Source of the DNA: JBBIRG01 sp964410965
Lineage (GTDB): Bacteria; CLD3; SB21; JBBIRG01
Direction of reading: 5' to 3'
Length of the DNA stretch: 64,000 bases
NCBI GenBank assembly: GCA_964410965.1
Contig: CAYPIY010000007.1
Location: 62,001-126,000, forward strand
Positions within the stretch are counted from its first letter, which is position 1, and every line of letters begins with the position of its first letter. The notes under the pieces are model-generated. The model saw nothing but the letters and a program-made list of their open reading frames with translations, searched no databases and had not been told where the DNA came from. This document shows positions 27,282 to 36,678 of this stretch, piece by piece. The position numbers and the translations under genes were made by a program.

Positions 27282-28865
27282 TCAGATTAATCCTGTTACA
27301 TTGACGCCCTGAGGGTATTCAACGGAAAACGTCACTGGGAGTATGATTTCTTCCGCAGGCTTGATTTTGTGCGTCCATTCGAGAATCTGCAAATCGTTCT
27401 TCTTCAGCGCTTCGGTATTTTCTTTATATTTGGGACTGATGAGCGCGATTTCAATATCCTGATTAAGCGAAATCGGATACTGATCGAATACCGTGACGGT
27501 CTCTTCGGTCGTTTTGTTGTTTTTAATTTTGATCTGGTACTCGTAAATATAAACCGTTTTCTTGCTGAGCACGCCTTCGTCCTTGCGGTATTTTTTAATC
27601 AGCTTATGCTCCACTTTCACGCCTTCATCGATACCGAGCGACGTGATGAATTCCTCACCGGGCGCGGTAAGGCTGACGGCCGCGTTCGCCACAAAATGGC
27701 TGTCCATGTAGATGCTTGATTTACCGGGCAGCAGGGGAAAGTCGGTATGATTTTTTGTTTTCGCTTTCAGGAACGCGAACGGCGTCAGCTTGGGCGTTGT
27801 TTCATATTTGAATTCCGCGGGAAATTCCTTGATCAGGATGACGGCTTTGTGTTCCTTGTTATCGGTAAGAATAGTATGCGAACCGCTGACTGTGAAAATG
27901 ACCGATGTGGCCTGTGTTTCCACAGCAACGGCTGGAACAATCATGTCAGCTTCGAATTCGTCAGCCCCGGCCATGGGTGCGGGAGTCGCCATATCGGTTT
28001 TGGCCAGGGCGGCCATGACGCCTGAGCTCTTGCGTTTCATCGAAGGAGGAGGCAAGGGTTTGAAAATATCGATGTACCAGGGATTCAGTTCGGGCGCTTC
28101 CCCGCTGATCTGGGGGCGAGCGGTCGACAATTTCATTTCTACATCTTCCCAGGATTCGGTCGTGGACTGGCGGATCAGCGCCTGGTATTCCAGCGTCATT
28201 GTCTTGTCGGCTGAAGATACCCGGATATTATAGGTCGGCGTCCATCCTGGTCCGTTCACGATGTATTTAAGCTGAAGTTTGATTTCAGTTTTCTTTTCTG
28301 CAAGAACGGTGACAATCACCTGGTTCCGTGATTTCTGGCGCCGGTGCGCGAGTTCCCTGATCAGCTTTCCTGTCTTTTCCAGTTCATCCTGGATTTGTTT
28401 CTGGCTGATGTCCGAAGCGTGGATTTCATGATCCAGCGCGTCGTGCTTGGAACGGTAAAAAGTGACCATCTTCATCCATTTGTCGGGCTCTAATTCAAGA
28501 GTTTTTTCCGTCCCTTTAGTCAGGCGGGCGGCGATATTGTCCACAAACACTTTTTCCGCTTTTGAACGCATGATGGTTTCCTGCACAAGCCGCAATTCAT
28601 CCTGAAGGTTAGTCTGCTGTTCGATCAGCTGCCGGACTTCCTCGTCGGGCACATCCGAAAAATATTTCGTGCTGAACTGAATGTCCTTCAGAACCGCTTC
28701 GCCCTGTCCTTCCACCTGCACGCTGTTCTGGTCCATGCAGTCGGGAAGCATATCGAAGACGAATTGCTGTTCTCCCGCTTCCGCTGTGACTCGGGCCATG
28801 CGGGTAATGAGGGCGCGGTCGGTATACACCGTAACCGACGAAATTCGGGAATTAAGGGTATTCAT
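27282..28865 (-). CDS. MuiA-like protein (DUF4140/DUF4139)
   Basis: 527 residues. The N-terminal segment ISSVTVYTDRALITRMARV and the FDMLPDCMDQNSVQV region match DUF4140. A coiled-coil stretch (about 80-175) follows, then the DUF4139 beta-rich domain (WTPTYNIRV, LSTARPQISGEAPEL, the C-terminal EYQIKIKNNKTTEETVTVFDQ). In the middle there is an Ala/Met/Pro-rich linker around residues 275-305. The family is named after the Xanthomonas mucoidy inhibitor but has no settled biochemical role. No signal peptide is seen. Divergent from wecB. Confidence 0.88.
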   Translation of the reverse strand: MNTLNSRISSVTVYTDRALITRMARVTAEAGEQQFVFDMLPDCMDQNSVQVEGQGEAVLKDIQFSTKYFSDVPDEEVRQLIEQQTNLQDELRLVQETIMRSKAEKVFVDNIAARLTKGTEKTLELEPDKWMKMVTFYRSKHDALDHEIHASDISQKQIQDELEKTGKLIRELAHRRQKSRNQVIVTVLAEKKTEIKLQLKYIVNGPGWTPTYNIRVSSADKTMTLEYQALIRQSTTESWEDVEMKLSTARPQISGEAPELNPWYIDIFKPLPPPSMKRKSSGVMAALAKTDMATPAPMAGADEFEADMIVPAVAVETQATSVIFTVSGSHTILTDNKEHKAVILIKEFPAEFKYETTPKLTPFAFLKAKTKNHTDFPLLPGKSSIYMDSHFVANAAVSLTAPGEEFITSLGIDEGVKVEHKLIKKYRKDEGVLSKKTVYIYEYQIKIKNNKTTEETVTVFDQYPISLNQDIEIALISPKYKENTEALKKNDLQILEWTHKIKPAEEIILPVTFSVEYPQGVNVTGLI

Positions 28866-29046
28866 AATGTCTCTGCAAAGTTTATGGTTAGAATTAAGGT
28901 CTGCATCGTTCTTACCAATTTATATTAATTCACGCTGAAAGCCAAACAATTTTATATCGGGAACAGATTTACCATGAATGACCGCTTGATTATTATTATA
29001 AAAAGATTTATTCTTCGCGCGTTTAACAATTACGGGAGATTTAATA

Positions 29047-30153
29047 TTGATCAGATTATTGTCCATTGTCGGAGCGAGGCCGCAGTTTATCAAAGCCGCT
29101 CCGCTTTCGAAGGCTATTCAGCGTCATAATTCACATTCGGAGAAAATCGAGGATATAATTGTTCATACCGGTCAGCATTACGATGAAAACATGTCCGACA
29201 TTTTTTTCAGGCAATTGTCCATTCCTGCGCCGGTGTATAACCTCGAAGTGGGATCGGGCACTCATGCCGCGCAAACCGGGCAGATTATGATAAAACTCGA
29301 GGAAGTCGTTCAGAAAGAGAAGCCTGACATGATACTTGTCTACGGCGACACCAATTCCACGCTGGCCGGAGCGCTGGTCGCGTCAAAACTCAATGTTCCT
29401 CTGGCTCACGTGGAAGCTGGCCTGAGGAGTTTCAACCGGAACATGCCGGAGGAAATCAACCGGATCGTCACGGACCGGCTCAGCGATCTGCTTTTCTGCC
29501 CGACGCTGAACGCGGTCCAATTGCTGAAAGCCGAGGGTTTGTCGGAGAACGTTTACCTCAGCGGTGACATCATGTACGACGCGTCTCTGATGTTCTCAGA
29601 AATAGCGGAAAAGCAATCCGTCGTTTTATCCCGGTTGAATCTGAAACCAAAATCATTTTACCTTGCGACGGTTCACCGGGCCGAGAATACGGATGATCCA
29701 GGGACGCTGGCTTCGATATTTAAAGGCTTATCGTTTGCTGATCGTCCGGTCATTCTCCCTGCGCATCCCAGACTCCGCGTTAAAATCAGGGAACACGGTA
29801 TTGAAAACCTGTCCGGGCAAATCAGGCTAATAGATCCGGTGTCTTTTCTGGACATGATCCTGCTGGAAAAACACGCCGCGATGGTACTTACCGATTCCGG
29901 AGGCGTTCAGAAAGAAGCTTATTTTTACAAGACGCCCTGTATCACGCTCCGGAACGAAACCGAATGGATTGAGACGCTGGATCACGGCTGCAATGTCCTG
30001 ACAGGACCGGATCCGGTCAAAATTAAGGATGCTATGAACCGGATAGTCTCCGGATCAAGCTTCGGCCAGCCTTACGGCGACGGCCACGCAGGCGATCATA
30101 TTGCAGGTACGATTTCCGAATGGTTCAAACAGGGAAAATCAAAGGTTAGTTAA
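29047..30153 (+). CDS. wecB: UDP-N-acetylglucosamine 2-epimerase (non-hydrolysing)
   Basis: 368 residues. It interconverts UDP-GlcNAc and UDP-ManNAc for surface polysaccharide synthesis. The start is a TTG with GGGAG eight bases upstream and gives the expected IVGARPQFIKAAPL N-terminus. Family motifs are VHTGQHYDENMSDIFF, VYGDTNSTLAGALVA, AHVEAGLRSFNRNMPEEINR, ATVHRAENTDDP and LTDSGGVQKEAYF. The GT-B-like epimerase fold is complete. No glycosyltransferase genes are adjacent. Its last 8 bp overlap the end of the convergent gene. Confidence 0.95.
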   Translation: MIRLLSIVGARPQFIKAAPLSKAIQRHNSHSEKIEDIIVHTGQHYDENMSDIFFRQLSIPAPVYNLEVGSGTHAAQTGQIMIKLEEVVQKEKPDMILVYGDTNSTLAGALVASKLNVPLAHVEAGLRSFNRNMPEEINRIVTDRLSDLLFCPTLNAVQLLKAEGLSENVYLSGDIMYDASLMFSEIAEKQSVVLSRLNLKPKSFYLATVHRAENTDDPGTLASIFKGLSFADRPVILPAHPRLRVKIREHGIENLSGQIRLIDPVSFLDMILLEKHAAMVLTDSGGVQKEAYFYKTPCITLRNETEWIETLDHGCNVLTGPDPVKIKDAMNRIVSGSSFGQPYGDGHAGDHIAGTISEWFKQGKSKVS

Positions 30154-30742
30154 TCCGGTACTGCAGTGAGGCCGTGACAGCGGCGTACACCCCGTTGACC
30201 GATGAATTCGAGGTGCTCTTGAAGGGCGATCCCATCAAACCTGCGCCGGCTTGAGTATGAAAATCTATGTTTTCGTTCAGCCTCTTTTTGTAACCGAAGA
30301 AAACCGACACATTCATTGTTTTCAGATGCTGCCCGGGCCTGAAAAAAATATGACCGCCGGCGGCAACGGTCCAGTACATACCTTCAAGATCATTCTTCAG
30401 ATAATAATTCAGCGCCCCCGAAAACCCGGCGCCGTGCGTCCATTCCCGCTCATACTTCAGATAAGCCGATGAATCCTTACGGATGAGTTTTTCATATTCC
30501 GGCCACCGGGAGCTGTACCCCCCCGTGAAGGTTACGGTGCTTCGGGTAAATTGCCCCTGCTTATCCGTCAGCTGGAATTCCCAGGATAAACCTGAAATCT
30601 GATTGAATCCGGCGGTCAGGCCCAGTGACTGGAACGCTTTCGGCAGATCCTTTTTCCGCTGAAGAGGTTGTTTCACCTGGGATACAGCGTCAACGCAGAA
30701 GATCAGCGGCAATAAAAGGGCGACAAAAAATGTACGAACCAT
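30146..30742 (-). CDS. Exported protein, probably a small outer-membrane beta-barrel
   Basis: 198 residues with a signal peptide (VALLLPLIFCVDAVSQ). The mature part alternates polar and aromatic residues in strand-like stretches (SLGLTAGFNQISGLSWEFQL, YSSRWPEYEKL, GFSGALNYYL, MYWTVAAGGHIFF, MNVSVFFGYKKRL, YAAVTASLQYRI), suggesting about eight strands. I do not recognise a family. It starts 20 bp after the LolA-like gene and probably shares its transcript. Confidence 0.7.
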   Translation of the reverse strand: MVRTFFVALLLPLIFCVDAVSQVKQPLQRKKDLPKAFQSLGLTAGFNQISGLSWEFQLTDKQGQFTRSTVTFTGGYSSRWPEYEKLIRKDSSAYLKYEREWTHGAGFSGALNYYLKNDLEGMYWTVAAGGHIFFRPGQHLKTMNVSVFFGYKKRLNENIDFHTQAGAGLMGSPFKSTSNSSVNGVYAAVTASLQYRIN

Positions 30743-30762
30743 CTTTGTTCCATCAGTCAGGT

Positions 30763-31473
30763 TTATGATTTGGTCTTGGATTTCTCTAGCCGGGTCACCG
30801 AAAAACCTTTCGGGATTTCACGCTTAAACACATCTTCCTTGATTTTCCCGTTGATTTTGATCCCGCTGAATTCCCATATCGTGATATCGCCGTCAGCCTC
30901 GTACAGTTCGGCCCCGTAGGGAAGCCACAGATCGTCCCGGATGTACATGATGATTTTATCCATTTTTCCGTACAATTTACTCGTCTTCAGCGGGAACATG
31001 ATCATCTTATAAGAACTGAACCGTGAAAGCTTCTGGGCCGGTTCCAGTTTCATTTCAAAAATGGATTCGAGAACATTCTGGGACTCCCCGAAACCCATGA
31101 AATACTGAGAAAGGTCGATATCCTTCTCGCTGGTGACGGTGATGGTTTTGCTTTTTTTGTTGATGATCCAGATATCCTCGGGCGTAATGTTGTATTTATT
31201 GTCCTCGTCCTTATTCGGCGCGATGACATACTGGCCTGGCTTTTTGTAATAAAAATCCGCCTTGGACAGGGTTTCCTTTTCCATGAACGAAGATATTTTT
31301 CTCTGTTTCATTTTCGCCGACAGCGTAACCACCTTGTCTGTGGTGTTTTTCACGCTGGCCATGATGCGCTTGATGTCGTCGTTGTTCTGGGCCGGCAGGG
31401 AGCGTCCCGAAAAACCGGCTATCAGCATGCCGGCGATTACTAAGGAAATCCTTTTTACGTTTTGGCTATTCAT
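30763..31473 (-). CDS. LolA-like outer-membrane lipoprotein-sorting protein
   Basis: 236 residues, signal peptide to about LPAQ. The LolA/LppX-like fold is suggested by KNTTDKVVTLSAKMKQRKISSFM, GQYVIAPNKDED, DIWIINKKSKTITVTS, FPLKTSKLYGKMDKIIMYI and WLPYGAELYEADGDI. Such proteins carry lipoproteins or lipids across the periplasm. Together with the beta-barrel protein directly downstream it may form an envelope transport pair; that is inference. True LolA versus a LolA-like relative cannot be separated here. Confidence 0.82.
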   Translation of the reverse strand: MNSQNVKRISLVIAGMLIAGFSGRSLPAQNNDDIKRIMASVKNTTDKVVTLSAKMKQRKISSFMEKETLSKADFYYKKPGQYVIAPNKDEDNKYNITPEDIWIINKKSKTITVTSEKDIDLSQYFMGFGESQNVLESIFEMKLEPAQKLSRFSSYKMIMFPLKTSKLYGKMDKIIMYIRDDLWLPYGAELYEADGDITIWEFSGIKINGKIKEDVFKREIPKGFSVTRLEKSKTKS

Positions 31474-31625
31474 CCTGGTACTTTCTTTCGTTCAATCGTA
31501 AGGTTCGTTTCAAATGGATGACCTGACGATGTTACATGTAAACACGGAAACGAATATAAAAAAAAATATTAATTATGCAAAATAAAACAGTCTGCAGATT
31601 CGCCGGTATTCACGCCGCGGGCAGG

Positions 31626-33182
31626 TTATCGCAGAAGTGTCATCTTGCGGCTTTGCACAAAAGCACCTGTTTCGAGCCGGATGATGTAGATCCCAGAACC
31701 GGCATCATTGCCCTGTTCGTCCTTTCCGTCCCAGATTACCCGGTACACCCCACCCTGCTGTAAGCCGCTGAACAGCCGGCGGACTTCCTGGCCAAGAACA
31801 TTGTACACGCGCAGGCTTACTTTTCCTCTGCTCTTCAGCGAATAGCAAATCACCGTGTAGGGATTGAACGGATTCGGGTAATTCGGATTAAGTCGGCACT
31901 CCGTGATCCGCTCTCCTACAGGCTCCCCTGTCGATATCCTCGGTAAAACAGTGATATATACCGGCCTCGTATACAGGGTCAGTTTCCAGCAAACCGGATT
32001 GGTGATTCGGCAATAATAATTCGCCCCTCCTGCGACAACAGCCGAATCAATACGATAATGACTCTGTGTCGCGCCGTGAATCAGGCTCTGATGCCGGTAC
32101 CACTGATACTCGTTCGCCATACCGCCCATCAGCGCTGACAGGGTCAGGCTGTCACCGGCATACAAAATCGTATCCCGCCAGTCCCCCATACTATCCTGGT
32201 TCTGGTAACTGAAGTTGCCGATATCAGCGTTCGGCTCGATGTCCGCGAACGTCAAACGGTTACCGGCCACGTTAAACGCCAGTGGCGACACCCACGGAGG
32301 GGAAAAATCCGGCAAACTATCAAAACGATTATCATTTAAAGACAACACCCACATTGGAAGTGAACTCAGCGACAAAGGAATCGTGCCGGTGAATTGGTTG
32401 TTGTCCAGTTCAAGCCAGGAAAGGCCGGGCATATATCCGAGCGAATCCGTAAGATCTCCGAACATTTGCGTGGATTTCATGTTGAGAGTTTCCAATCCGT
32501 TCATGCGGGTAATTTCAACCGGGAAGGTTTCGTGGATGGGATTTGTCTGGATTTCGACGGTCTGAAGGTTCATCATTCTTGTCAGGACCCTGGGGAATCG
32601 GGTAAACTGGTTCTGATTGAGATTGATGTATACCAGCCCGGTGAGTCCAACAACGGAATCTGTCAATTCACTCAACTGATTCTGATGTAAATCCAAAGTG
32701 GTAAGTTTTTTCAATAAACTGATTTCATGGGGTATCGATTGGATATTGTTGCCGGCTATACCGATTGTATTTAGATTTTTTACTCCGCATAAACCAATAG
32801 GAAATATGGTATGGTTGTTGTTTGATAAAATTATTCCTATTAAACTATCCAAACCTTCATTAACAACAGGAAAATCACTCAAAAAATTATTATCTATACG
32901 AAAATATCTTAAATAATTAAGCCTGCATATAGTATGAGGTATATAACCTGTAAGGTTATTATCATTTAATAAAATCTTCCTGACATGATTATCGATCACA
33001 TCATAAATTCCATACCATGTTGAGACCGGATTGGCAGACTTCCAGTTGGTTTTGAAGATCCAGTTTTGGCCGTTGGTGCTGTCAAATAAATCCACTAACG
33101 CCATGGAATCTTCTGCGGCGACCTGGGAATACGTTTCCCCGACAGATAAAAAAAAGAACGTTAGTCCGATTAAGCACTTCAT
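31626..33182 (-). CDS. Leucine-rich-repeat protein with T9SS sorting tail
   Basis: 518 residues, signal peptide to about GETYSQ. The N-terminal cap (MALVDLFDSTNGQNWIFKTNW) and about ten 23-24-residue LRRs follow (LRYFRIDNNFLSDFP, LTTLDLHQNQLSEL, LVYINLNQNQFTRFP, LSWLELDNNQFTGTIP). Next is an Ig-like domain with two Cys (YQWYRHQSL, NYYCRITNPVC). The C-terminal T9SS module shows NPNYPNPFNPYTVI, VSLRVYNVLGQEVRRLF, WDGKDEQGND and GIYIIRLETG. Secreted, likely binding or adhesion. A remnant of a second similar C-terminus lies just upstream, at 33193-33288. Confidence 0.92.
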   Translation of the reverse strand: MKCLIGLTFFFLSVGETYSQVAAEDSMALVDLFDSTNGQNWIFKTNWKSANPVSTWYGIYDVIDNHVRKILLNDNNLTGYIPHTICRLNYLRYFRIDNNFLSDFPVVNEGLDSLIGIILSNNNHTIFPIGLCGVKNLNTIGIAGNNIQSIPHEISLLKKLTTLDLHQNQLSELTDSVVGLTGLVYINLNQNQFTRFPRVLTRMMNLQTVEIQTNPIHETFPVEITRMNGLETLNMKSTQMFGDLTDSLGYMPGLSWLELDNNQFTGTIPLSLSSLPMWVLSLNDNRFDSLPDFSPPWVSPLAFNVAGNRLTFADIEPNADIGNFSYQNQDSMGDWRDTILYAGDSLTLSALMGGMANEYQWYRHQSLIHGATQSHYRIDSAVVAGGANYYCRITNPVCWKLTLYTRPVYITVLPRISTGEPVGERITECRLNPNYPNPFNPYTVICYSLKSRGKVSLRVYNVLGQEVRRLFSGLQQGGVYRVIWDGKDEQGNDAGSGIYIIRLETGAFVQSRKMTLLR

Positions 33183-33192
33183 CTTTTATCCT

Positions 33193-33288
33193 TTAACGAA
33201 TGAGTGTCATCTTCCGGCTTTGGATCAATTTGCCCGTTTCGGGCCGGATGATGCTTATTTCTGAATCGGTGTCGTTTCGCAGGTTGAC
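33193..33288 (-). pseudogene. Remnant of a T9SS protein C-terminus
   Basis: Reading the minus strand in one frame gives about 31 codons ending IIRPETGKLIQSRKMTLIR and a stop. This lines up with IIRLETGAFVQSRKMTLLR at the end of the LRR protein just downstream. Upstream codons (RNDTDSEIS) weakly resemble the WDGKDEQGND stretch, and the rest of the gene is gone. I read it as the decayed 3' end of a duplicated T9SS cargo gene. Confidence 0.75.
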
Positions 33289-33334
33289 ATATAAAATTTA
33301 CTCTAAATCAAATTGATTTTCAATACGCTCCCCC

Positions 33335-33366
33335 AAAAAAAAAGTCTTCCTTTAACGGGAAGACTT
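33335..33366 (-). terminator. Rho-independent terminator of the HU gene
   Basis: On the minus strand a 9-bp perfect stem (AAGTCTTCC / GGAAGACTT) with a 7-base loop is followed by a run of T. Confidence 0.94.
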
Positions 33367-33403
33367 TGATCGTAATGAAAATTACGAAAGCGGGCTGAAG
33401 AGA

Positions 33404-33682
33404 TTAGCCTTTTTTGACGGCGTCTTTCAGGGCTTTGCCGGCGCGGAATTTCGGCACCTTGGCGGCGGCGATTTTCAGCGTGGCTCCGGTCTGCGGATTG
33501 CGTCCGGTACGGGCTTTCCGTTTGGCGGTCGCGAAGGTTCCGAATCCGACTAAGGTGACGGATTTGCCTTTTTTCAGCGCGAGCGTCACGCCTTCGATGA
33601 AGCTTCCCAGAGCTTTTTCGGCTTTGGTTTTCGGAATGTCAGCTTCCTTAGCGATTTTGGCGACTAAATCGGCTTTTGTCAT
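33404..33682 (-). CDS. hup: HU-family DNA-binding protein
   Basis: 92 residues, usual HU length. It bends and compacts DNA as a dimer. Signatures: MTKADLVAKIAKEA N-terminal helix, GFGTFATAKRKARTGRNPQTGATLKI (the beta-arm consensus) and VPKFRAGKALKDAV at the C-terminus. A strong promoter (33750-33778), a GGGAG ribosome site and a strong terminator bracket it as a highly expressed single gene. Confidence 0.96.
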   Translation of the reverse strand: MTKADLVAKIAKEADIPKTKAEKALGSFIEGVTLALKKGKSVTLVGFGTFATAKRKARTGRNPQTGATLKIAAAKVPKFRAGKALKDAVKKG

Positions 33683-33749
33683 AACTAAGTTCTCCCTTTT
33701 TTTCTTTCACCTTCCATTTCCCACAACTAACGGGTAAATGAATTAAAAC

Positions 33750-33778
33750 AATATAAGGTGTGAAAAACGTTTTGTCAA
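33750..33778 (-). promoter_or_regulatory. Strong sigma-70 promoter of the HU gene
   Basis: Minus strand: perfect TTGACA (33773-33778), 17-bp spacer, TATATT (33750-33755), about 70 bp upstream of the start codon. Confidence 0.85.
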
Positions 33779-33854
33779 GAACAAATTTACGAAAACACTG
33801 ATTTTTTGGGGTTTTACGCCGACTCATGGCCTGAAATCCCTATTCCAAAGGGGA

Positions 33855-34595
33855 TTACGCCGATCCATGGATCGAAAAAACGGAACAGGCGGCGACCGTT
33901 GCCGTTTCTGACCTCAGGCGCCGTGACCCCAGCGAAAGAACGGGCCATCCGGCTTCACGGGCCAGTTCCGTTTCATTTCTGGTAAACCCTCCCTCGGGCC
34001 CGAAAACCGCCAAAATCCCGGATCCGGGCACAACCGGATGCTGATGCAGATGTCCGGTAAGCGACAGACGGGCGGATTCGTGGAACAACACGGTATGGTC
34101 AAACGCCGTCGCCGAACGGACCATGGACGAATAGACCTGACACGGTTCCAGCACGGGCAGTACGGATCTCCGTGACTGCTTCATGGCCGACAGAAGGATT
34201 TTCCTCCACCTTTCCAACCTCCCGGAACCCGGTTCGGCCAGGCTGCGCGCCGTCCGGAGAGGAATAAAACGCGAAACCCCGAGTTCCGTACATTTTTCCA
34301 GCATCCATTCATAAGGATCGGGCCTGAACAATGCAGCCGCAACGGTCAGATCGAACGGAAGCTCACGGCTGCGGAAGCTTGATTCCAGAAACATTCCGGT
34401 TACTTCTTTCGGCCTGACCGACTGAATACGGAACACATACTCATGTCCCTCTCCGTCAACGGCATAGCACTCATCCCCGGGACCCTTCCGCAGGACGTTG
34501 GCGCAATGGTGCGCTTCCTCGTCACGGAGAAATAAAAAACGACCCGCTGTGTCTACATCAGCGGGCTGTACGTAAAAATATTGGTTGTCAGCCAT
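33855..34595 (-). CDS. rsmE: 16S rRNA (uracil1498-N3)-methyltransferase
   Basis: 246 residues, SPOUT-class enzyme that methylates U1498 of 16S rRNA. Visible are the N-terminal PUA-like region (HHCANVLRKGPGDE), EKCTELGVSRFIPL, the SAM-binding knot motif VFGPEGGFTRNETELA and LGSRRLRSETATVAA. It starts 4 bp after the TPR lipoprotein gene and ends a three-gene operon (Omp85-like barrel, lipoprotein, rsmE). Confidence 0.95.
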   Translation of the reverse strand: MADNQYFYVQPADVDTAGRFLFLRDEEAHHCANVLRKGPGDECYAVDGEGHEYVFRIQSVRPKEVTGMFLESSFRSRELPFDLTVAAALFRPDPYEWMLEKCTELGVSRFIPLRTARSLAEPGSGRLERWRKILLSAMKQSRRSVLPVLEPCQVYSSMVRSATAFDHTVLFHESARLSLTGHLHQHPVVPGSGILAVFGPEGGFTRNETELAREAGWPVLSLGSRRLRSETATVAACSVFSIHGSA

Positions 34596-34599
34596 TTTC

Positions 34600-35172
34600 T
34601 TATTTTTCCGCGCCGGTACTGTCGACGACGGTGTCCGTGCTGTCCTGTAGGTTCAGTTTCAGGATATCATCCGCGTTCAGGCCGAGATTGTCGAGTTCGA
34701 ACTTCACCGAGCCGGCCAGTTCATGATCGGGGAATTTTTTCAGGAATGTTTCATAGTGCTTCCGGGCCTCTCCATCGTTAGCCACATAGTTCGCGTTGAT
34801 GAATCCCAGCATGAAATACGCCTGCGCGGTGACGCTGCTGTCAGGGTACAATTCGGTCACCTTGCCGAACATCTTCATCCCGTTGTCGTATTCCCGGAAC
34901 TGGTCGGTATAGATCTTGCCCATGGACAGCACGGCGTCGATGTAATGGGCGTGTTCCGGGTATTGTTCGGCAAGTATTTTAAATCCGTCCATCGCGTGCT
35001 GGGGTTTTTCATCCTGGACAAATTTCACGGACTGCTCGTAGATCCTGTCCGCGGTCAGTCCTTTCCAGAGGTCGGGAGTATCGGCCTCCTTTTCGGGTAA
35101 AATAAGAGTACCGCCGGACTGGCAGGCGGAAAATACAATCAGCGTGAAAACAGAAAAAAACAGGGATCGCAT
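34600..35172 (-). CDS. TPR-repeat lipoprotein, BamD-like
   Basis: 190 residues. Lipoprotein signal ending VFSAC (Cys17). Three TPR-like repeats follow (AMDGFKILAEQYPEHAHYI, GMKMFGKVTELYPDSSVTA, ARKHYETFLKKFPDHELAG), as in YbgF/BamD-type proteins, but it is shorter than BamD. Ribosome site AAAGGAG. It lies 13 bp after an Omp85-type barrel gene, so a role in outer-membrane assembly is plausible but unproven. Confidence 0.82.
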   Translation of the reverse strand: MRSLFFSVFTLIVFSACQSGGTLILPEKEADTPDLWKGLTADRIYEQSVKFVQDEKPQHAMDGFKILAEQYPEHAHYIDAVLSMGKIYTDQFREYDNGMKMFGKVTELYPDSSVTAQAYFMLGFINANYVANDGEARKHYETFLKKFPDHELAGSVKFELDNLGLNADDILKLNLQDSTDTVVDSTGAEK

Positions 35173-35185
35173 GAACGTCGCTCCT

Positions 35186-36439
35186 TTATAGGTTTATATT
35201 TAAAGTGAAATAATATACTTCATCAAATTTTTTTGTCAAGCGGCTTTTTTTCAGGGGAAAAGCGGCATCAAACCTGAGCCATGGCCCCATGGCCAGCCCG
35301 GCTCCGGCGTCATACATCATACCGGAGGCCCTGAATCCGTCCGGATTCAGCAGGAAAGAATCGTCCTCCGCCTTCCAGGACTGACCTGCGTCGGCAAAAA
35401 GGACAAGGTCAAATTTTTTAAACAGCCATCCGATGCCCCACCATTTCGCAAAAGGCGTGCTGGGAAGGAAGCTGCCGTTAAAGTAATAATCCATTTTGCC
35501 GAGGATCATCCGGTTGCCGTTGGAGAATTCCTTGTACCGGTAACCGCGGAGCGTGTTCAGTCCTCCGAGATCATAAAGAAACTGTTCCCGGGGCAATTCT
35601 GCGCCGGCTTTTTCGGAATAGAAAACGGACGGCCCCTCAAAGGATTTTGCGGAAAGCGAAAGGGTCAGTTTCTGCCGGGTGAACATCCGCTGCAACCGCT
35701 GAACGGACAGACTCGCACGGTGATACCGGAAATCGCTACCGGATAACTTATGCAGCCATTTTGAATTGTCATATTCGGCGCGCACAAGCCATGCGTTCAG
35801 GAAGGCCATGGGGGAAGGCCTCGGATCATAATCCAGCCGCAGTCCCGTAAATACATCATTCCCGGGCTTCACCGGCGGATTTGGTGCGAACTGCCGTTTT
35901 CCGTCTGTTTTTTCGCCTCCCCAGCGGAAAAGGCTTTTCTGGGTTTCGGTCTCCAGTGACGAATAGCGGTCGTACAGCGCAATGATTTCCGTTTCAAACG
36001 TACCCCGCCAGTTTTTCCCGAATACGGCCCCGGCGCCGTGTTTGTCATAATGATCATAATAATCCAGGCGCGCAATCGCGGAGGCAAGGGAATTCTGCCA
36101 GTCGGGTATGACCGGATAATCGCCGGAAAATGTCAGCCGGTAATAATCCAGCTTCACATAATAATCGTCTTCCCGGGCGGGTATGATTTTCTCAACCCCG
36201 ATCTGATACCGCGGCTTTTTCAGTGAAAACGCGTAACCGGCCCTCGCGCTGATCCAGAAATCCTCGTTAAAAAAATACTGGCCGCCAAGTCCGGTAAACA
36301 AACCGTCTGTTTTATTATACCTGAACCATGGAGCTATATTATATTCTCCGGATTCTTCATATATATAAAACCTGTACTGGGCGTTTGCAGACTGAATAAA
36401 AATGATACTGAGAAAAAAAAGAATGGACGTTCGTTTCAT
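35186..36439 (-). CDS. Omp85/BamA-like outer-membrane barrel without POTRA domains
   Basis: 417 residues, signal peptide to about SANAQ. The whole mature protein reads as amphipathic strands. The family landmark LGGLNTLRGYRYKEFSNGNRM (the L6-loop RGY motif) is near residue 295, followed by DLVLFADAGQSW and a C-terminal strand ending FTLNINL. There is no room for POTRA domains, so it resembles the surface-antigen or patatin-barrel class rather than BamA itself. First gene of an operon with the TPR lipoprotein and rsmE. Confidence 0.85.
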   Translation of the reverse strand: MKRTSILFFLSIIFIQSANAQYRFYIYEESGEYNIAPWFRYNKTDGLFTGLGGQYFFNEDFWISARAGYAFSLKKPRYQIGVEKIIPAREDDYYVKLDYYRLTFSGDYPVIPDWQNSLASAIARLDYYDHYDKHGAGAVFGKNWRGTFETEIIALYDRYSSLETETQKSLFRWGGEKTDGKRQFAPNPPVKPGNDVFTGLRLDYDPRPSPMAFLNAWLVRAEYDNSKWLHKLSGSDFRYHRASLSVQRLQRMFTRQKLTLSLSAKSFEGPSVFYSEKAGAELPREQFLYDLGGLNTLRGYRYKEFSNGNRMILGKMDYYFNGSFLPSTPFAKWWGIGWLFKKFDLVLFADAGQSWKAEDDSFLLNPDGFRASGMMYDAGAGLAMGPWLRFDAAFPLKKSRLTKKFDEVYYFTLNINL

Positions 36440-36500
36440 CAGGGTCTTCTTCCCTAAAATGGAAAACCCGCTTTGATATCGATCGTAGCGGGCGGTTTTG

Positions 36501-36572
<72 letters not shown>

Positions 36573-36585
36573 ATAGGTAAGAGTA

Positions 36586-36614
36586 ATGATATTGATTTGA
36601 AACAATAAAGTCAA
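36586..36614 (-). promoter_or_regulatory. Promoter of tRNA-Asn
   Basis: Minus strand: TTGACT (36609-36614), 17-bp spacer, TATCAT (36586-36591), ending 13 bp ahead of the tRNA. Confidence 0.7.
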
Positions 36615-36678
36615 GTAAATTCTGCCTTCATAATGAAAACCGGAGGATTAAACGATCTCCGTGATTGAATACACCAGC

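Noticed and set aside
28977..29130. Frame starting MNDRLIIIIKRF ahead of wecB
   Set aside because: It runs into wecB in another frame. The wecB TTG with GGGAG explains the region better.
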